DNA of 64,000 nt, taken from assembly GCF_001418225.1 (NCBI RefSeq), contig NZ_LIPT01000007.1:142633-206632 (forward strand), written 5' to 3'. Positions 1-8,616 of this stretch are shown here, piece after piece. The notes beneath the pieces were generated by a model. The model saw nothing but the letters and a program-made list of their open reading frames with translations, searched no databases and had not been told where the DNA came from. The DNA is from Pannonibacter indicus. GTDB lineage: Bacteria > Pseudomonadota > Alphaproteobacteria > Rhizobiales > Stappiaceae. How positions within the stretch are numbered: the stretch's first letter is position 1; every line of letters starts with the position of its first letter. The position numbers and the translations under genes were made by a program.

Positions 1-1318
1 GGATCATGGTGCCCCGGGCACCCACCCGCGACATTACCATGGTGCCGCCATGTGTCTCTATCCGTTCACGCATATTGCGTATGCCCAGTCCTCCAAGCTG
101 CGGCAGAGGCAGGGGAATGCCCACGCCATCGTCCTGGATCGTCAGGGTCAGCGCCCGCTCTCCCGCCACCAGCCGGATGCTGACATATGCCGCGGCCGAG
201 TGCCGTGCCACATTGGTCAGCGCCTCCTGCACCACCCGGTACAGTGCGGTCTTGGCCGAATCCGGCAGGCGGCTGCGGCAGCGGTCGGCGGAAATCTCGA
301 CGGTGATGCCGGACTGCGCCTCGAAATCCTTGGCAAGGCTTGTGAGGGCTGCGGACAGGCCCATGTCGTCGAGAATGCTCGGGCGCAGATCCTTGGAGAT
401 GCGCCGCACCTCGCCAATCGCCTCATCCAGAATGCGCAGGCAGCGCTCGGCCTGGGTCTGCATTTCGCCGCTGCCGGGGCTGCGGGAATGCAGCATCTCG
501 ATGCCATAGCGCACGGAGACGAGCAGCTGGGAGATGCTGTCATGCAGCTCGCTCGACACGCGCTTGCGCTCCTGCTCCTGCACATCGACGATCCGGTGGG
601 TCAGTTCCTTCAGCTTGCCGTCGGCGAATTTCTGCTCCGAGAAACTGACCGTGGCCACAGCGGTCAGGCTCAGGAGGATGGCGACCATGGTGATGAGGAA
701 GATCACCAGCACCGTCTGCTGCACGTTGGCGGTGAAATCGGCACGGACGAGGGCCACTTCCCGGGCGATGTCGTCAATGTAGAGGCCGGTGCCGACCATC
801 CAGCCCCACTTGTCCAGCATCACGGCATAGCCAAGCTTTTCGGCATTCATGCCGGCGCTCGGCTTGTCCCAGACATAGCGGTGAAAGCCGCCGCCTGCCT
901 CGGCTGCGGCCATGAGATTGCGGATGACGTAATCGCCTTCCGGATCCTGCAGATCCCACCATTTGCCGCCGACAAGATTGGCCAGTTTGGGATGGACGAT
1001 GTTGGTGCCGTCGCGCAGATAGACGAAGAAATAGCCGTCTTCGCCGAAGGTGATGTCGTTGAGGATGCGTTTTGCTTCCGTTTGTGCCGCCTCGCGCCCG
1101 CCATGCTCCTCCTCATAAAGCTTCCGGATGGAGGTTAGGGCAAGGGATATGGCGTTCTGCACCTCCTGCCGCTTGCTGGACAGGATACGCTCCTCGACAG
1201 CATGGGTCTGGGCCTCGATCAGGCGCGAGGCCTGAAAGAAGGTGATGCCGCCAATCAGCCCCGAGACAGCTACAAGGGGCAGGATGGTGATGAGGAGCAG
1301 TTTTGTTTTGAATGTCAC
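1..1318 (-). CDS. Cache-domain sensor histidine kinase (HisKA_3 type), 3' end cut by window
   Basis: Membrane sensor kinase of the NarX/DegS class, which phosphorylates a LuxR-type response regulator; that regulator is not in the window and may lie just to the left. Reading from a GTG at 1318 (AGGGGG about 7 nt upstream) gives 439 codons to the edge. In order: a membrane segment near residues 5-28; a periplasmic single Cache domain with YFFVY, HPKLANLVGGKWWD and GTGLYIDDI; a second membrane segment near 195-220; a HisKA_3 dimerisation box with ELHDSISQLL (phospho-accepting His259); and an HATPase domain with DDGVGIP and GLGIRNMRERI. It stops in the final strand, so only a few residues are missing. 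It diverges from the TRAP binding-protein gene, which suggests it senses the transported organic acid. That link is inference. Confidence 0.88.
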   Translation of the reverse strand, partial: MTFKTKLLLITILPLVAVSGLIGGITFFQASRLIEAQTHAVEERILSSKRQEVQNAISLALTSIRKLYEEEHGGREAAQTEAKRILNDITFGEDGYFFVYLRDGTNIVHPKLANLVGGKWWDLQDPEGDYVIRNLMAAAEAGGGFHRYVWDKPSAGMNAEKLGYAVMLDKWGWMVGTGLYIDDIAREVALVRADFTANVQQTVLVIFLITMVAILLSLTAVATVSFSEQKFADGKLKELTHRIVDVQEQERKRVSSELHDSISQLLVSVRYGIEMLHSRSPGSGEMQTQAERCLRILDEAIGEVRRISKDLRPSILDDMGLSAALTSLAKDFEAQSGITVEISADRCRSRLPDSAKTALYRVVQEALTNVARHSAAAYVSIRLVAGERALTLTIQDDGVGIPLPLPQLGGLGIRNMRERIETHGGTMVMSRVGARGTMI

Positions 1319-1349
1319 CGGTGGCCCCCTGCATTCCGAAAGTGATCCG

Positions 1350-1374
1350 TTTCCGGCAATAAAATTGCCGGAAA
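1350..1374. promoter_or_regulatory. Perfect 11-bp inverted repeat, candidate operator
   Basis: TTTCCGGCAAT at 1350-1360 is matched by its exact reverse complement at 1364-1374, with a 3-nt spacer. It sits between the divergent sensor kinase (start 1318) and the TRAP binding-protein gene (start 1518). It could be a binding site for the regulator partnered with the kinase, or a leader hairpin for either transcript. Confidence 0.55.
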
Positions 1375-1381
1375 GCAGCGT

Positions 1382-1405
1382 CTTTTCAGTAGTACTACGG
1401 AAAAG
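1382..1405. promoter_or_regulatory. 24-bp near-perfect palindrome, candidate operator
   Basis: CTTTTC and GAAAAG flank the perfect inner palindrome GTAGTACTAC at 1389-1398, so 11 of 12 positions are symmetric. It starts 8 nt after the palindrome at 1350-1374 and lies about 110 nt upstream of the binding-protein ATG. The tandem arrangement fits regulator binding at the TRAP promoter; no clear -35/-10 pair was recognised. Confidence 0.55.
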
Positions 1406-1517
1406 ATGCGCAGAAACACGACTAGCGCCTCATTCAAAGGATCACCTAGACACAGACAGGTGTCAGTGCAAGGCTTCAAAGTGGCCGAGCACTCGCCATA
1501 TCTGGGAGGATATCGTT

Positions 1518-2618
1518 ATGGATCGTCGTTCGTTTATCAAGAAGGCTGGTATTGGTGCTGGCGGTATTGCCGCTGCAACCACGCTTGCCGCTCCGGCAAT
1601 TGCGCAGTCCCGCACCGACATGGTGATCGTTTCCACCTGGCCGCGCGACATGCCGGGCCTTGGTGTTTCCGCGCAGCGCCTGGCGGCTCGTATCGCCGAA
1701 CTGACCGAAGGCCGCATCAACGTTCAGTATTTCGCCGCCGGTGAGCGCGTCGGTGCATTCGATGCCTTCGACGAAGTGGCTTCGGGCAACGCACAGGCCT
1801 ATATCGGCGCCGACTATTACTGGAAGGGCAAGCACCCGGCCTGGTCCTACTTCACGGCTGTTCCCTTCGGCCTGACCTACGCCGAAATCGACGCCTGGAT
1901 CAAGGTTGGCGGCGGCCAGGAACTGTGGGACGAACTGGCTGACCAGTTTGGCCTGAAGAACTTCAACGCCGGCAACACCGGTGTGCAGATGGGAGGCTGG
2001 TTCAACAAGGAAATTGAAACCGCCGACGATCTCAAGGGCCTGAAGATGCGCATTCCGGGCCTTGGCGGCGACGTCATGGCCAAGCTGGGTGCCTCGCCGG
2101 TGTCCCTGCCGGGCGGCCAGATCTATGAAAACCTCGTCTCCGGCGCCGTGGATGCCACCGAGTGGGTCGGCCCGTGGAACGACTATTTCATGAAGTTCTA
2201 CGAAGCCGCCAAGTACTACTACTATCCGGGCATGCATGAGCCGGGCTCCATGCTGGCGCTGGGCTGCAACAAGTCCTGGTTCTCCAAGCTGTCAAAGATC
2301 GACCAGTTGATCGTCGAAGCGGCCTGCAACGAGGAAAACGCTTTCTCGATGGCGGAAGCCAACGGCTTCAACGGCGCCTATCTCGACAAGCTCATCAATG
2401 AGCATGGCGTGGTGCTGAAGCAGTTCTCCGACGAAGTCTATGACGCCTTTGGCGATGCAGCGGCTGAAGTGTTCGAGGAAACCATCCAGCACGGCGACCT
2501 GACCAAGCGCGTTCACGAGAGCTTCGTGAAGGCCCGTTCGGAAGTGGGGCGCTGGATGCTTCTGGCTGACACCGGCTACACGGTGCAGCGCAACCGCGTG
2601 CTCGGCATCAGGGTCTGA
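1518..2618 (+). CDS. TRAP transporter substrate-binding protein (DctP/TakP family)
   Basis: Periplasmic solute receptor that captures an organic acid and delivers it to a DctQM permease. The ATG at 1518 follows GGGAGGA by 7 nt and gives 366 residues; open frame upstream is ignored because it lacks a signal peptide. The N-terminus MDRRSFIKKAG is a twin-arginine-type signal, with likely cleavage near residue 30 (APAIAQ). GNTGVQMGGWF, GLKMRIPG (family-conserved Arg, about residue 178) and DATEWVGPW, followed by a Tyr-rich YYYYPG segment, are close to Rhodobacter TakP, which binds 2-oxo acids. A monocarboxylate or keto-acid substrate is therefore plausible but unproven. It is first in a cluster with two permease pairs. 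Confidence 0.92.
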   Translation: MDRRSFIKKAGIGAGGIAAATTLAAPAIAQSRTDMVIVSTWPRDMPGLGVSAQRLAARIAELTEGRINVQYFAAGERVGAFDAFDEVASGNAQAYIGADYYWKGKHPAWSYFTAVPFGLTYAEIDAWIKVGGGQELWDELADQFGLKNFNAGNTGVQMGGWFNKEIETADDLKGLKMRIPGLGGDVMAKLGASPVSLPGGQIYENLVSGAVDATEWVGPWNDYFMKFYEAAKYYYYPGMHEPGSMLALGCNKSWFSKLSKIDQLIVEAACNEENAFSMAEANGFNGAYLDKLINEHGVVLKQFSDEVYDAFGDAAAEVFEETIQHGDLTKRVHESFVKARSEVGRWMLLADTGYTVQRNRVLGIRV

Positions 2619-2641
2619 CCGCCACTGGCGTCCACCTGACC

Positions 2642-2667
2642 GGGGGGCGGGGCTAGCCCCGCCCCCC
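2642..2667 (+). terminator. GC-only hairpin after binding-protein gene (attenuator or mRNA stabiliser)
   Basis: A 12-bp perfect inverted repeat (GGGGGGCGGGGC and its complement around TA) lies between the binding-protein stop and the dctQ start. There is no U-run directly after it, so it is more likely a 3'-end stabiliser or partial attenuator than a full terminator. This would leave the receptor message in excess over the membrane subunits. Confidence 0.65.
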
Positions 2668-2701
2668 TTCCTGGTTCAAACCTTTTTTGACGAGGCGCTT
2701 G

Positions 2702-3712
2702 ATGATGACGGCCTTGAACCCGGTTCAAGGCGCCGCTGCAGAGGGTGCGCGTGCGCTGGAATCCCGGACCGGTGGTGTTCTTGCCATCCGGTTGTTCGGT
2801 TGGATCAATCTGGCAGTCATGACTGCCTTCCTGATCAACAACTACCTTACCTACTGGCAGGGTTTTCCCGGACCTGGAGCCGGATCGGCCGGCGCGCAGA
2901 TGCAGACCGGCCTCTATGCCGTGCTGGCGCTTCTGGCCGTGGCCTATGTGCTTTATCCCGGCTCACCCGGACTGCGCGCCGACAGCGAGCGGATCAACAG
3001 GCTGAACGCCTTCCTGATCCGCTGGGCTTTCTGGGCAGTGGTTATCGTCGGGATCGCCGACGCAACGATTTCTTTCCTGCGGGTTGAAGGCGTGCTGGAA
3101 GCGGTGTTCGGCCGGCAGCTGGCGAGCGATCTCGGGCGGGCGCAATTCCGCGGCGGCTATGTACACATGCCGCTCATCGCACTGTCGGTCCTGCTCGCGG
3201 CGGTTACGCGGACCCTCGGCTTCTACTGGCTGGCTCTTCTGGTGGTGGTATCCCAGCTTCTGATCGTGCTGGGGCGCTTCGTTTTTTCCTACGAACAGGC
3301 GTTCCTGTCTGACCTCGTGCGCTTCTGGTATGCGGCGCTGTTCCTGTTTGCCTCTGCCTACACGCTCCTTGAAGAGGGGCATGTGCGTGTGGATGTGCTC
3401 TATGCCAGCTTCGGCGAGACGGCGAAGGGCTTTGCCAATGCCTTCGGTGCCATCGCCTTCGGCATGGTGTTCTGCTGGACCATTCTTTACTTCGGTCTGG
3501 GGTCCAGGCAGTCGATCATCAACAGCCCCATGCTCTCCTATGAGACGACACAGGCTGGCTTCGGCCTGTATGTGAAGTATCTGATGGCGGGCTTCCTGGG
3601 CGTTTTCGCCGTGAGCATGATGATCCAGTTTGTCAGCTATCTGTTTGCTGCCGTGGCGGATATGCGCGGCGAACCCGGACGCCGCGAACTTTCCAGCTCC
3701 ATCAAGCACTGA
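2702..3712 (+). CDS. TRAP transporter small membrane subunit (DctQ), N-terminally extended
   Basis: Small integral-membrane subunit of a TRAP transporter, working with DctM at 3732. ATG at 2702 is chosen because GAGG lies 6 nt upstream; a TTG at 2687 is possible. At 336 residues it is about twice the usual DctQ. The classical four-helix DctQ core, with SYEQAFLSDLVRFWYAALF and HVRVDVLY, occupies the C-terminal half. The first ~160 residues add three or four extra hydrophobic helices (for example around INLAVMTAFLINNYL and FWAVVIVGIAD). The stop is 19 nt before the dctM ATG, so the two are co-transcribed. Confidence 0.85.
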   Translation: MMTALNPVQGAAAEGARALESRTGGVLAIRLFGWINLAVMTAFLINNYLTYWQGFPGPGAGSAGAQMQTGLYAVLALLAVAYVLYPGSPGLRADSERINRLNAFLIRWAFWAVVIVGIADATISFLRVEGVLEAVFGRQLASDLGRAQFRGGYVHMPLIALSVLLAAVTRTLGFYWLALLVVVSQLLIVLGRFVFSYEQAFLSDLVRFWYAALFLFASAYTLLEEGHVRVDVLYASFGETAKGFANAFGAIAFGMVFCWTILYFGLGSRQSIINSPMLSYETTQAGFGLYVKYLMAGFLGVFAVSMMIQFVSYLFAAVADMRGEPGRRELSSSIKH

Positions 3713-3731
3713 CCCAGCAGGATTTGCACCT

Positions 3732-6398
3732 ATGGAACTGTTTTTCCTTATTCTGCTGATCGTCCTGATGGCGGCGGCCCTTGGCTCGGGCTTTCCCGTC
3801 GCCTTTGCCCTGCCGGGATCGGCAATCATCTCCATCGGCCTGGCTGCCGGCGCTGGCTATCTGTTCGCCGGCCACACCGATGCCTATTTCTCTCATGGCG
3901 GCCCCACCCAGTGGCTGAGCGCCGGGGTGACCAACTTCCGCGGCATTTACTGGGAGGCGGAGCGCGACACGCTCATCGCCATTCCGCTGTTCATCTTCAT
4001 GGGCATCATGCTGCAGCGGTCCAAGATCGCCGAGGATCTGCTCATCACCATGGCACGGCTTTTCGGACCGGTGCCGGGCGGTCTGGGCATTTCGGTCATC
4101 CTGGTGGGCGCGCTGCTCGCCGCCACCACCGGCATTGTCGGCGCCACCGTTGTGGCCATGGGCCTCATCTCGCTGCCCGCGATGATGCGCAACAACTATT
4201 CGGTGCCGCTGGCCACCGGCACGATCGCTGCTTCCGGCACGCTGGGCCAGATCATTCCGCCCTCCATCGTGCTGATCATTCTGGCCGACCAGCTGTCCTC
4301 CAGCGTCGATCAGGCCGGCAACCTGCGCCAGGCTCTCTTCCGCGATGCCAATGGCCCCGGCCAGATGCCGTCCGATCTGGCCATTGCCTCCACCAGCGCG
4401 GGCGAGCTGTTCCTCGGCGCCATCCTGCCCGGCCTGCTGCTGGTTGGTCTTTATGTGCTGTTCATGCTCGGCTTTGCGCTCATCAACCCCAAGGCTGCAC
4501 CGGCTGTGCGCGGTCAGGGCAAGATGGACCGGCAGTTCCTGTTTCAGGTGTTCATCACGCTGGTGCCGCCGCTCGCCCTGATCGTGCTGGTGCTCGGCTC
4601 GATCATGGCCGGCATCGCTACGGTCAACCAGGCCGGTGCTGTTGGTGCCATCGGTGCCATGATCATGGCCGGCTACCGGCTGCAGGACGGCAAGGGCAGG
4701 GGCGTCTATACGCCGGCGATGATTGCCGTTCTGGCGCTTCTGGGCATTGCCGTCGCCGTCAGCTTCTATGACACCAATATCAAGCGGGTCTTCGCCAATG
4801 GCGATACGACCGGCATCGTCCTCGGTGCCATCGCCGTTTCGATGCTTGTCTTTGCGGTGATCTGGAGCGGCTGGCGCACGATGGTGACGGACAACACCTT
4901 GCGCGAAGTGATGATCGAGACGGCCAAGGGCTCGTGCCTCGTGTTCATCATCCTGATTGGCGCGGCCATGCTGACATCGGCTTTCCGCGCCTTTGGCGGT
5001 GAGGATCTGGTCAAGGACTTCCTGCAAGGCCTGCCCGGCGGCTTCTGGGCCCAGTTCCTCATGGTCATGCTGGTGATCTTCATCCTCGGCTTCTTCCTCG
5101 ATTTCATCGAGATTGCCGTGGTGGTGGTGCCGATTGTTGCGCCGATCCTGCTGGCTGACCCGTCCGCCAACGTGACGGCAGTCTGGCTTGGCGTGATGTT
5201 CGGCCTCAACCTGCAGACCTCCTTCCTCACCCCGCCCTTCGGCTTCGCGCTCTTCTATCTGCGCGGCGTGGCTCCGGCGGTGGTGAAGACGCTGCAGATC
5301 TACAAGGGCGTGATCGCCTTCATCGGCATCCAGCTGGTGGCGCTGGCGATTGTTGGCTTCAATCCGCAGATCGTGAACTATCTGCCGAACCGGTCCTCGC
5401 TGCTGTCAGAGACCGCGCCGCCGCCGAAGAACCCGCGTCTGCAGTATTGCATCGAGACCTACACCAGCCAGCAGTTCCGCCAGAACGGCACCGCGATCAC
5501 CGCCGCCATCAGCCAGCTCAAGGGAACGGATGTCAGCTATCTGCCGTCCGATCTGCAGCAGGAGCTGAAGTCCGGGCTGCAGAACGCTGAAAAGGCCATT
5601 CCGCAGATGGCGGAGATCGATGCCGCCGTTGCCGCCGTCACGCAGGCCGCAGTGACCTACCGTCCGTTGCAGGTTCAGGTGCGGGCGATCGAGCGGGATG
5701 CGCGCAAGATCGAGCGTGAGATCAAGGAACTGGAGGTGATCATTTCGCGCTCCGGTCCGACCGGCATCTATTCCGCGGAGCGGGGAGAGGATGCAAAGGC
5801 GGAAATAGCGGAGCTGCAGGCCGCGCATGATGCGCTGCTGGCGAAGATCCCGGCCAGCTGGGAAGACGTCCATACTGACTTTGCCAAGGTGCAGGATGCG
5901 GAAAACAAGGCACGTCTTGCCTACCGCCGCCTCGTGGACAATGCCTCCGAGCCTGTGATGAAGGTGACCGCCGCGCTTCAGGCCGCACCTGCTCTGCAGG
6001 AGATGGAGGAGAAGTTCACGGCCCTGCAGGATGCGGTCATCTCCAAGCCTCTGCCCGAGGTGCTGGAGCAGATCGACCTGCTGCGCAGCGAGGTCTCCGC
6101 CCTTGAAGGCACGGCCGAGATCCGCAAGGGGATCAACGAGGCCCGCAAGATCATGCGCTCCAATGTGCCCGATCCGCAGGCCGCTGTGGCCGAGCTGGAC
6201 AATTCCATCGCCGCGCTCAGGCAGGATCTCGCGTGGCGCCAGCGCGCTTTCGACGAGTTGCTGCCGAAGATCAGCGCCTATGATGCTGCCACCAGCGGCA
6301 CCATCGGCCTGCGCCAGCTGCCGCGCCTGCCGCGTGATGTGGCGGTGGCTCTGGCGCCGTGCCTGTCGAAACACCGGGATGTCTCGCTGAATTTCTGA
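3732..6398 (+). CDS. TRAP transporter large permease (DctM) with long C-terminal extension
   Basis: Sodium-coupled transport subunit of the TRAP system. ATG at 3732, with AGCAGGA about 9 nt upstream, gives 888 residues against roughly 430-550 for typical DctM. Residues 1 to about 550 are polytopic and contain the duplicated DctM motifs: TLIAIPLFIFMGIML, TGIVGATVVAMG, SGTLGQIIPPSIVL, and near the end LDFIEIAVVVVPIVAP and NLQTSFLTPPFGFALFYLRG. After FNPQIVNYLPNRS the sequence changes character. About 340 residues rich in Glu, Lys, Ala and Leu (RDARKIEREIKELEVI, AEIAELQAAHDALLAKI, LLRSEVSALEGTAEIRKG) look like helical coiled coil. No stop or frameshift separates the parts. The role of the tail is unknown; regulation or scaffolding is a guess. 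Confidence 0.88.
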   Translation: MELFFLILLIVLMAAALGSGFPVAFALPGSAIISIGLAAGAGYLFAGHTDAYFSHGGPTQWLSAGVTNFRGIYWEAERDTLIAIPLFIFMGIMLQRSKIAEDLLITMARLFGPVPGGLGISVILVGALLAATTGIVGATVVAMGLISLPAMMRNNYSVPLATGTIAASGTLGQIIPPSIVLIILADQLSSSVDQAGNLRQALFRDANGPGQMPSDLAIASTSAGELFLGAILPGLLLVGLYVLFMLGFALINPKAAPAVRGQGKMDRQFLFQVFITLVPPLALIVLVLGSIMAGIATVNQAGAVGAIGAMIMAGYRLQDGKGRGVYTPAMIAVLALLGIAVAVSFYDTNIKRVFANGDTTGIVLGAIAVSMLVFAVIWSGWRTMVTDNTLREVMIETAKGSCLVFIILIGAAMLTSAFRAFGGEDLVKDFLQGLPGGFWAQFLMVMLVIFILGFFLDFIEIAVVVVPIVAPILLADPSANVTAVWLGVMFGLNLQTSFLTPPFGFALFYLRGVAPAVVKTLQIYKGVIAFIGIQLVALAIVGFNPQIVNYLPNRSSLLSETAPPPKNPRLQYCIETYTSQQFRQNGTAITAAISQLKGTDVSYLPSDLQQELKSGLQNAEKAIPQMAEIDAAVAAVTQAAVTYRPLQVQVRAIERDARKIEREIKELEVIISRSGPTGIYSAERGEDAKAEIAELQAAHDALLAKIPASWEDVHTDFAKVQDAENKARLAYRRLVDNASEPVMKVTAALQAAPALQEMEEKFTALQDAVISKPLPEVLEQIDLLRSEVSALEGTAEIRKGINEARKIMRSNVPDPQAAVAELDNSIAALRQDLAWRQRAFDELLPKISAYDAATSGTIGLRQLPRLPRDVAVALAPCLSKHRDVSLNF

Positions 6399-6412
6399 CA
6401 GCTGGCTATTGA

Positions 6413-6461
6413 CGAAAGCAGGGCGGGGATGGCTGATGGTTCTTCCCCGCCCTTTGCTTTT
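6413..6461 (+). terminator. Rho-independent terminator between the two TRAP permease pairs
   Basis: The stem AGGGCGGGGA (6420-6429) pairs with TCCCCGCCCT (6444-6453). Flanking AAAGC and GCTTT extend it across a small bulge, and the right side is T-rich. It separates the first dctPQM set from the second dctQM pair, yet the next ATG is only about 17 nt after it, so some read-through is expected. Confidence 0.7.
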
Positions 6462-6477
6462 CCGAAAAGGCTCCGCG

Positions 6478-7011
6478 ATGTTCCGCACCGCTCAGGTGAT
6501 CTCGTCCCTCAATTCGGCGATTGGCCGCGCCGTGTCCTGGCTGATGCTGGGCATTGTGCTGGTGCAGTTTGCGGTGGTCATCCTGCGGTATGTGTTCGGG
6601 GCAGGTTCGGTCTGGGTGCAGGAAAGCATCCTCTACATGCACGGCTTCCTGTTCCTGCTGTCTGCCGCCTACGCGCTGGCCATTGATGCCCATGTGCGGG
6701 TGGATGTGTTCTACCGGGATGCCAGCTCCGCCCGCAAAGCGCTGGTGGATCTGGCCGGATGTGCCCTGTTCCTATTGCCCATGTGCGCCGTCATCCTCTG
6801 GCACGCCTGGCCCTTCGTCCAGATCTCCTGGATGATCCGGGAAGGCTCGCGCGAGACGTCGGGCATTCCGGCTCTTTATGTGCTGAAGACAGCGATCCTC
6901 GTCTATGCCGGGCTGCTGGCGCTGCAGGGCCTTGCCCTGATGCTGCGCGCTGCCGCTGCCCTGTCGGGCAATGCCCCGGCGCTTGAAACATTCGCCCGGA
7001 AAGAGGGCTGA
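6478..7011 (+). CDS. TRAP transporter small membrane subunit (DctQ), second copy
   Basis: Four-helix DctQ of ordinary size (177 residues), partner of DctM at 7020. ATG at 6478 follows AAAAGG by 7 nt. Diagnostic segments are WVQESILYMHGFLFLLSAAYAL and, after it, DAHVRVDVFYRDASSARKAL, the standard DctQ signature, then a C-terminal hydrophobic helix near ILVYAGLLALQGLALML. It is not a close duplicate of the longer DctQ at 2702. No second binding protein lies nearby. Confidence 0.9.
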   Translation: MFRTAQVISSLNSAIGRAVSWLMLGIVLVQFAVVILRYVFGAGSVWVQESILYMHGFLFLLSAAYALAIDAHVRVDVFYRDASSARKALVDLAGCALFLLPMCAVILWHAWPFVQISWMIREGSRETSGIPALYVLKTAILVYAGLLALQGLALMLRAAAALSGNAPALETFARKEG

Positions 7012-7019
7012 GACATTCC

Positions 7020-8606
7020 ATGGACCTGACTTCCATCCTCGACATTCTCATGTTTGCCACGGCAGTCATCTGCCTGATGGCCGGTTTCCCGGTGGCCTTC
7101 ACGCTGGCAGGCGTTGCTCTCGTCTTTTCGCTGCTGGGCCATTTCTCAGGTGCTTCCCTGTCGCTCGGCGCCATTCCGCTGCGCATCTTCGGCATCATGA
7201 CGAACGAGACGCTGATTGCCGTGCCGCTCTTCATCTTCATGGGCGTCATGCTGGAGCGCTCCAAGGTGGCGGAAGATCTGCTGGAGGCCATGGGCCGGCT
7301 CTTCGGCAAGATGCCCGGCGGGCTGGGGCTGTCTGTTTCCATCGTCGGCGCGCTGCTGGCCGCCTCCACCGGCATCGTCGGGGCGACGGTGGTGACCATG
7401 GGGCTTCTGTCCCTGCCCACCATGCTGCGCAACGGCTACAGCCCGCGCCTTGCCACCGGTTCGATTGCAGCGGCCGGAACGCTGGGCCAGATCATTCCGC
7501 CGTCGATCGTGCTGGTGTTTCTCGCCGACCAGCTTTCCAGCGCCTATCAGACGGCGCAGCGCAACCTTGGCAACTGGTCGCCGGATCCGTTCTCGGTGGG
7601 CGATCTGTTTGCCGCCGCGCTCATTCCCGGACTCTGCCTCGTCGGGCTTTACATTGCCTATCAGATGGCCGTTGCCTTCCTGTCGCCCCACAAGGCGCCG
7701 CCCATGCGCGGGGCAGATGGAGGCGCGCCGGAAAAGGTGAGCCTGAAGGAACTGGTCAGCGTGCTGGTGCCGCCGCTGGCTCTGATCATCGCCGTTCTCG
7801 GCTCGATCCTGGCCGGTGTGGCAACGCCGACGGAAGCTGCCGCAGTCGGCGCCGTGGGTGCGCTGCTTTTGGCGGGCTTCCGGGCCGATGTATCCCGGCC
7901 CCTGCCGGTTTATGCCGGAGCGGTCTGCCTGCTGGCGGCCCTTGCCCTGTCGCGGGTGGTGGATCTTCGCATCACGCGGCTTGAAATCGGGCCGCTGGAA
8001 TGGGCCGGGATCAGCCTTGCGGCGCTGCTGTGCCTTGGCGGGGCCTGTGGCATTGCCGTCTGCCTTGCCCGCGTGCTGCGCTCGGGCGTGCTGGCGCCGG
8101 TGATCCTGTCCTCGACACAGATCACCGCCATGGTCTTTACGATCATGATCGGTGCGACGTTCTTCTCGCTGGTGTTCCGGGATCTTGGCGGCGACGAGCT
8201 GGTGCATTCGCTGCTGAGGGACCTGCCGGGCGGCGCACTCGGCGCCATGCTTGCGGTCATGCTCGTCATGTTTGTGATGGGCTTCTTCCTCGATTTCCTG
8301 GAAATCGTCTTCGTCGTGGTGCCGCTTGTCGCCCCCGTGCTGCTGCAGCTGCCCATGCCCGACGGCAGTTCCATGCATCCGGCCTGGCTGGGGGTGATGA
8401 TGGCGGTCAACCTGCAGACCTCCTTCCTCACGCCGCCCTTCGGCTTTGCCCTGTTCTATCTGCGCGGCGTTGCGCCAGCCTCCGTGCGCAGCTCCGATAT
8501 CTACCTCGGCATCATCCCCTTCGTGCTGATCCAGGTGCTGATGCTGGTGATCCTCTGGTTCGTGCCGCAGCTCGCCACCTGGCTGCCGCAGGCGATCTAC
8601 GGGTAG
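7020..8606 (+). CDS. TRAP transporter large permease (DctM), second copy
   Basis: Polytopic transport subunit of 528 residues. ATG at 7020 is 8 nt after the dctQ stop. It shares all DctM motifs with the copy at 3732: NETLIAVPLFIFMGVMLERS, TGIVGATVVTMG, AAGTLGQIIPPSIVLV, LDFLEIVFVVVPLVAP and NLQTSFLTPPFGFALFYLRG. It lacks the coiled-coil tail. An insert around residues 290-345 adds helices absent from short DctM proteins. With the preceding dctQ it forms a second permease that may share the single binding protein at 1518 or use one encoded elsewhere. It converges on the regulator ending at 8617, with only 10 bp between. Confidence 0.92.
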   Translation: MDLTSILDILMFATAVICLMAGFPVAFTLAGVALVFSLLGHFSGASLSLGAIPLRIFGIMTNETLIAVPLFIFMGVMLERSKVAEDLLEAMGRLFGKMPGGLGLSVSIVGALLAASTGIVGATVVTMGLLSLPTMLRNGYSPRLATGSIAAAGTLGQIIPPSIVLVFLADQLSSAYQTAQRNLGNWSPDPFSVGDLFAAALIPGLCLVGLYIAYQMAVAFLSPHKAPPMRGADGGAPEKVSLKELVSVLVPPLALIIAVLGSILAGVATPTEAAAVGAVGALLLAGFRADVSRPLPVYAGAVCLLAALALSRVVDLRITRLEIGPLEWAGISLAALLCLGGACGIAVCLARVLRSGVLAPVILSSTQITAMVFTIMIGATFFSLVFRDLGGDELVHSLLRDLPGGALGAMLAVMLVMFVMGFFLDFLEIVFVVVPLVAPVLLQLPMPDGSSMHPAWLGVMMAVNLQTSFLTPPFGFALFYLRGVAPASVRSSDIYLGIIPFVLIQVLMLVILWFVPQLATWLPQAIYG

Positions 8607-8616
8607 CCGCTGGAGT

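Noticed and set aside
50..1138. Plus-strand open frame of 362 codons at the left edge
   Set aside because: Antisense to the Cache sensor kinase, whose HisKA and HATPase motifs are unmistakable on the minus strand.
5406..6488. Minus-strand open frame of 360 codons over the DctM tail
   Set aside because: Considered as evidence that the DctM tail is not coding, but the plus-strand frame is continuous with the permease and has coherent heptad-like composition.
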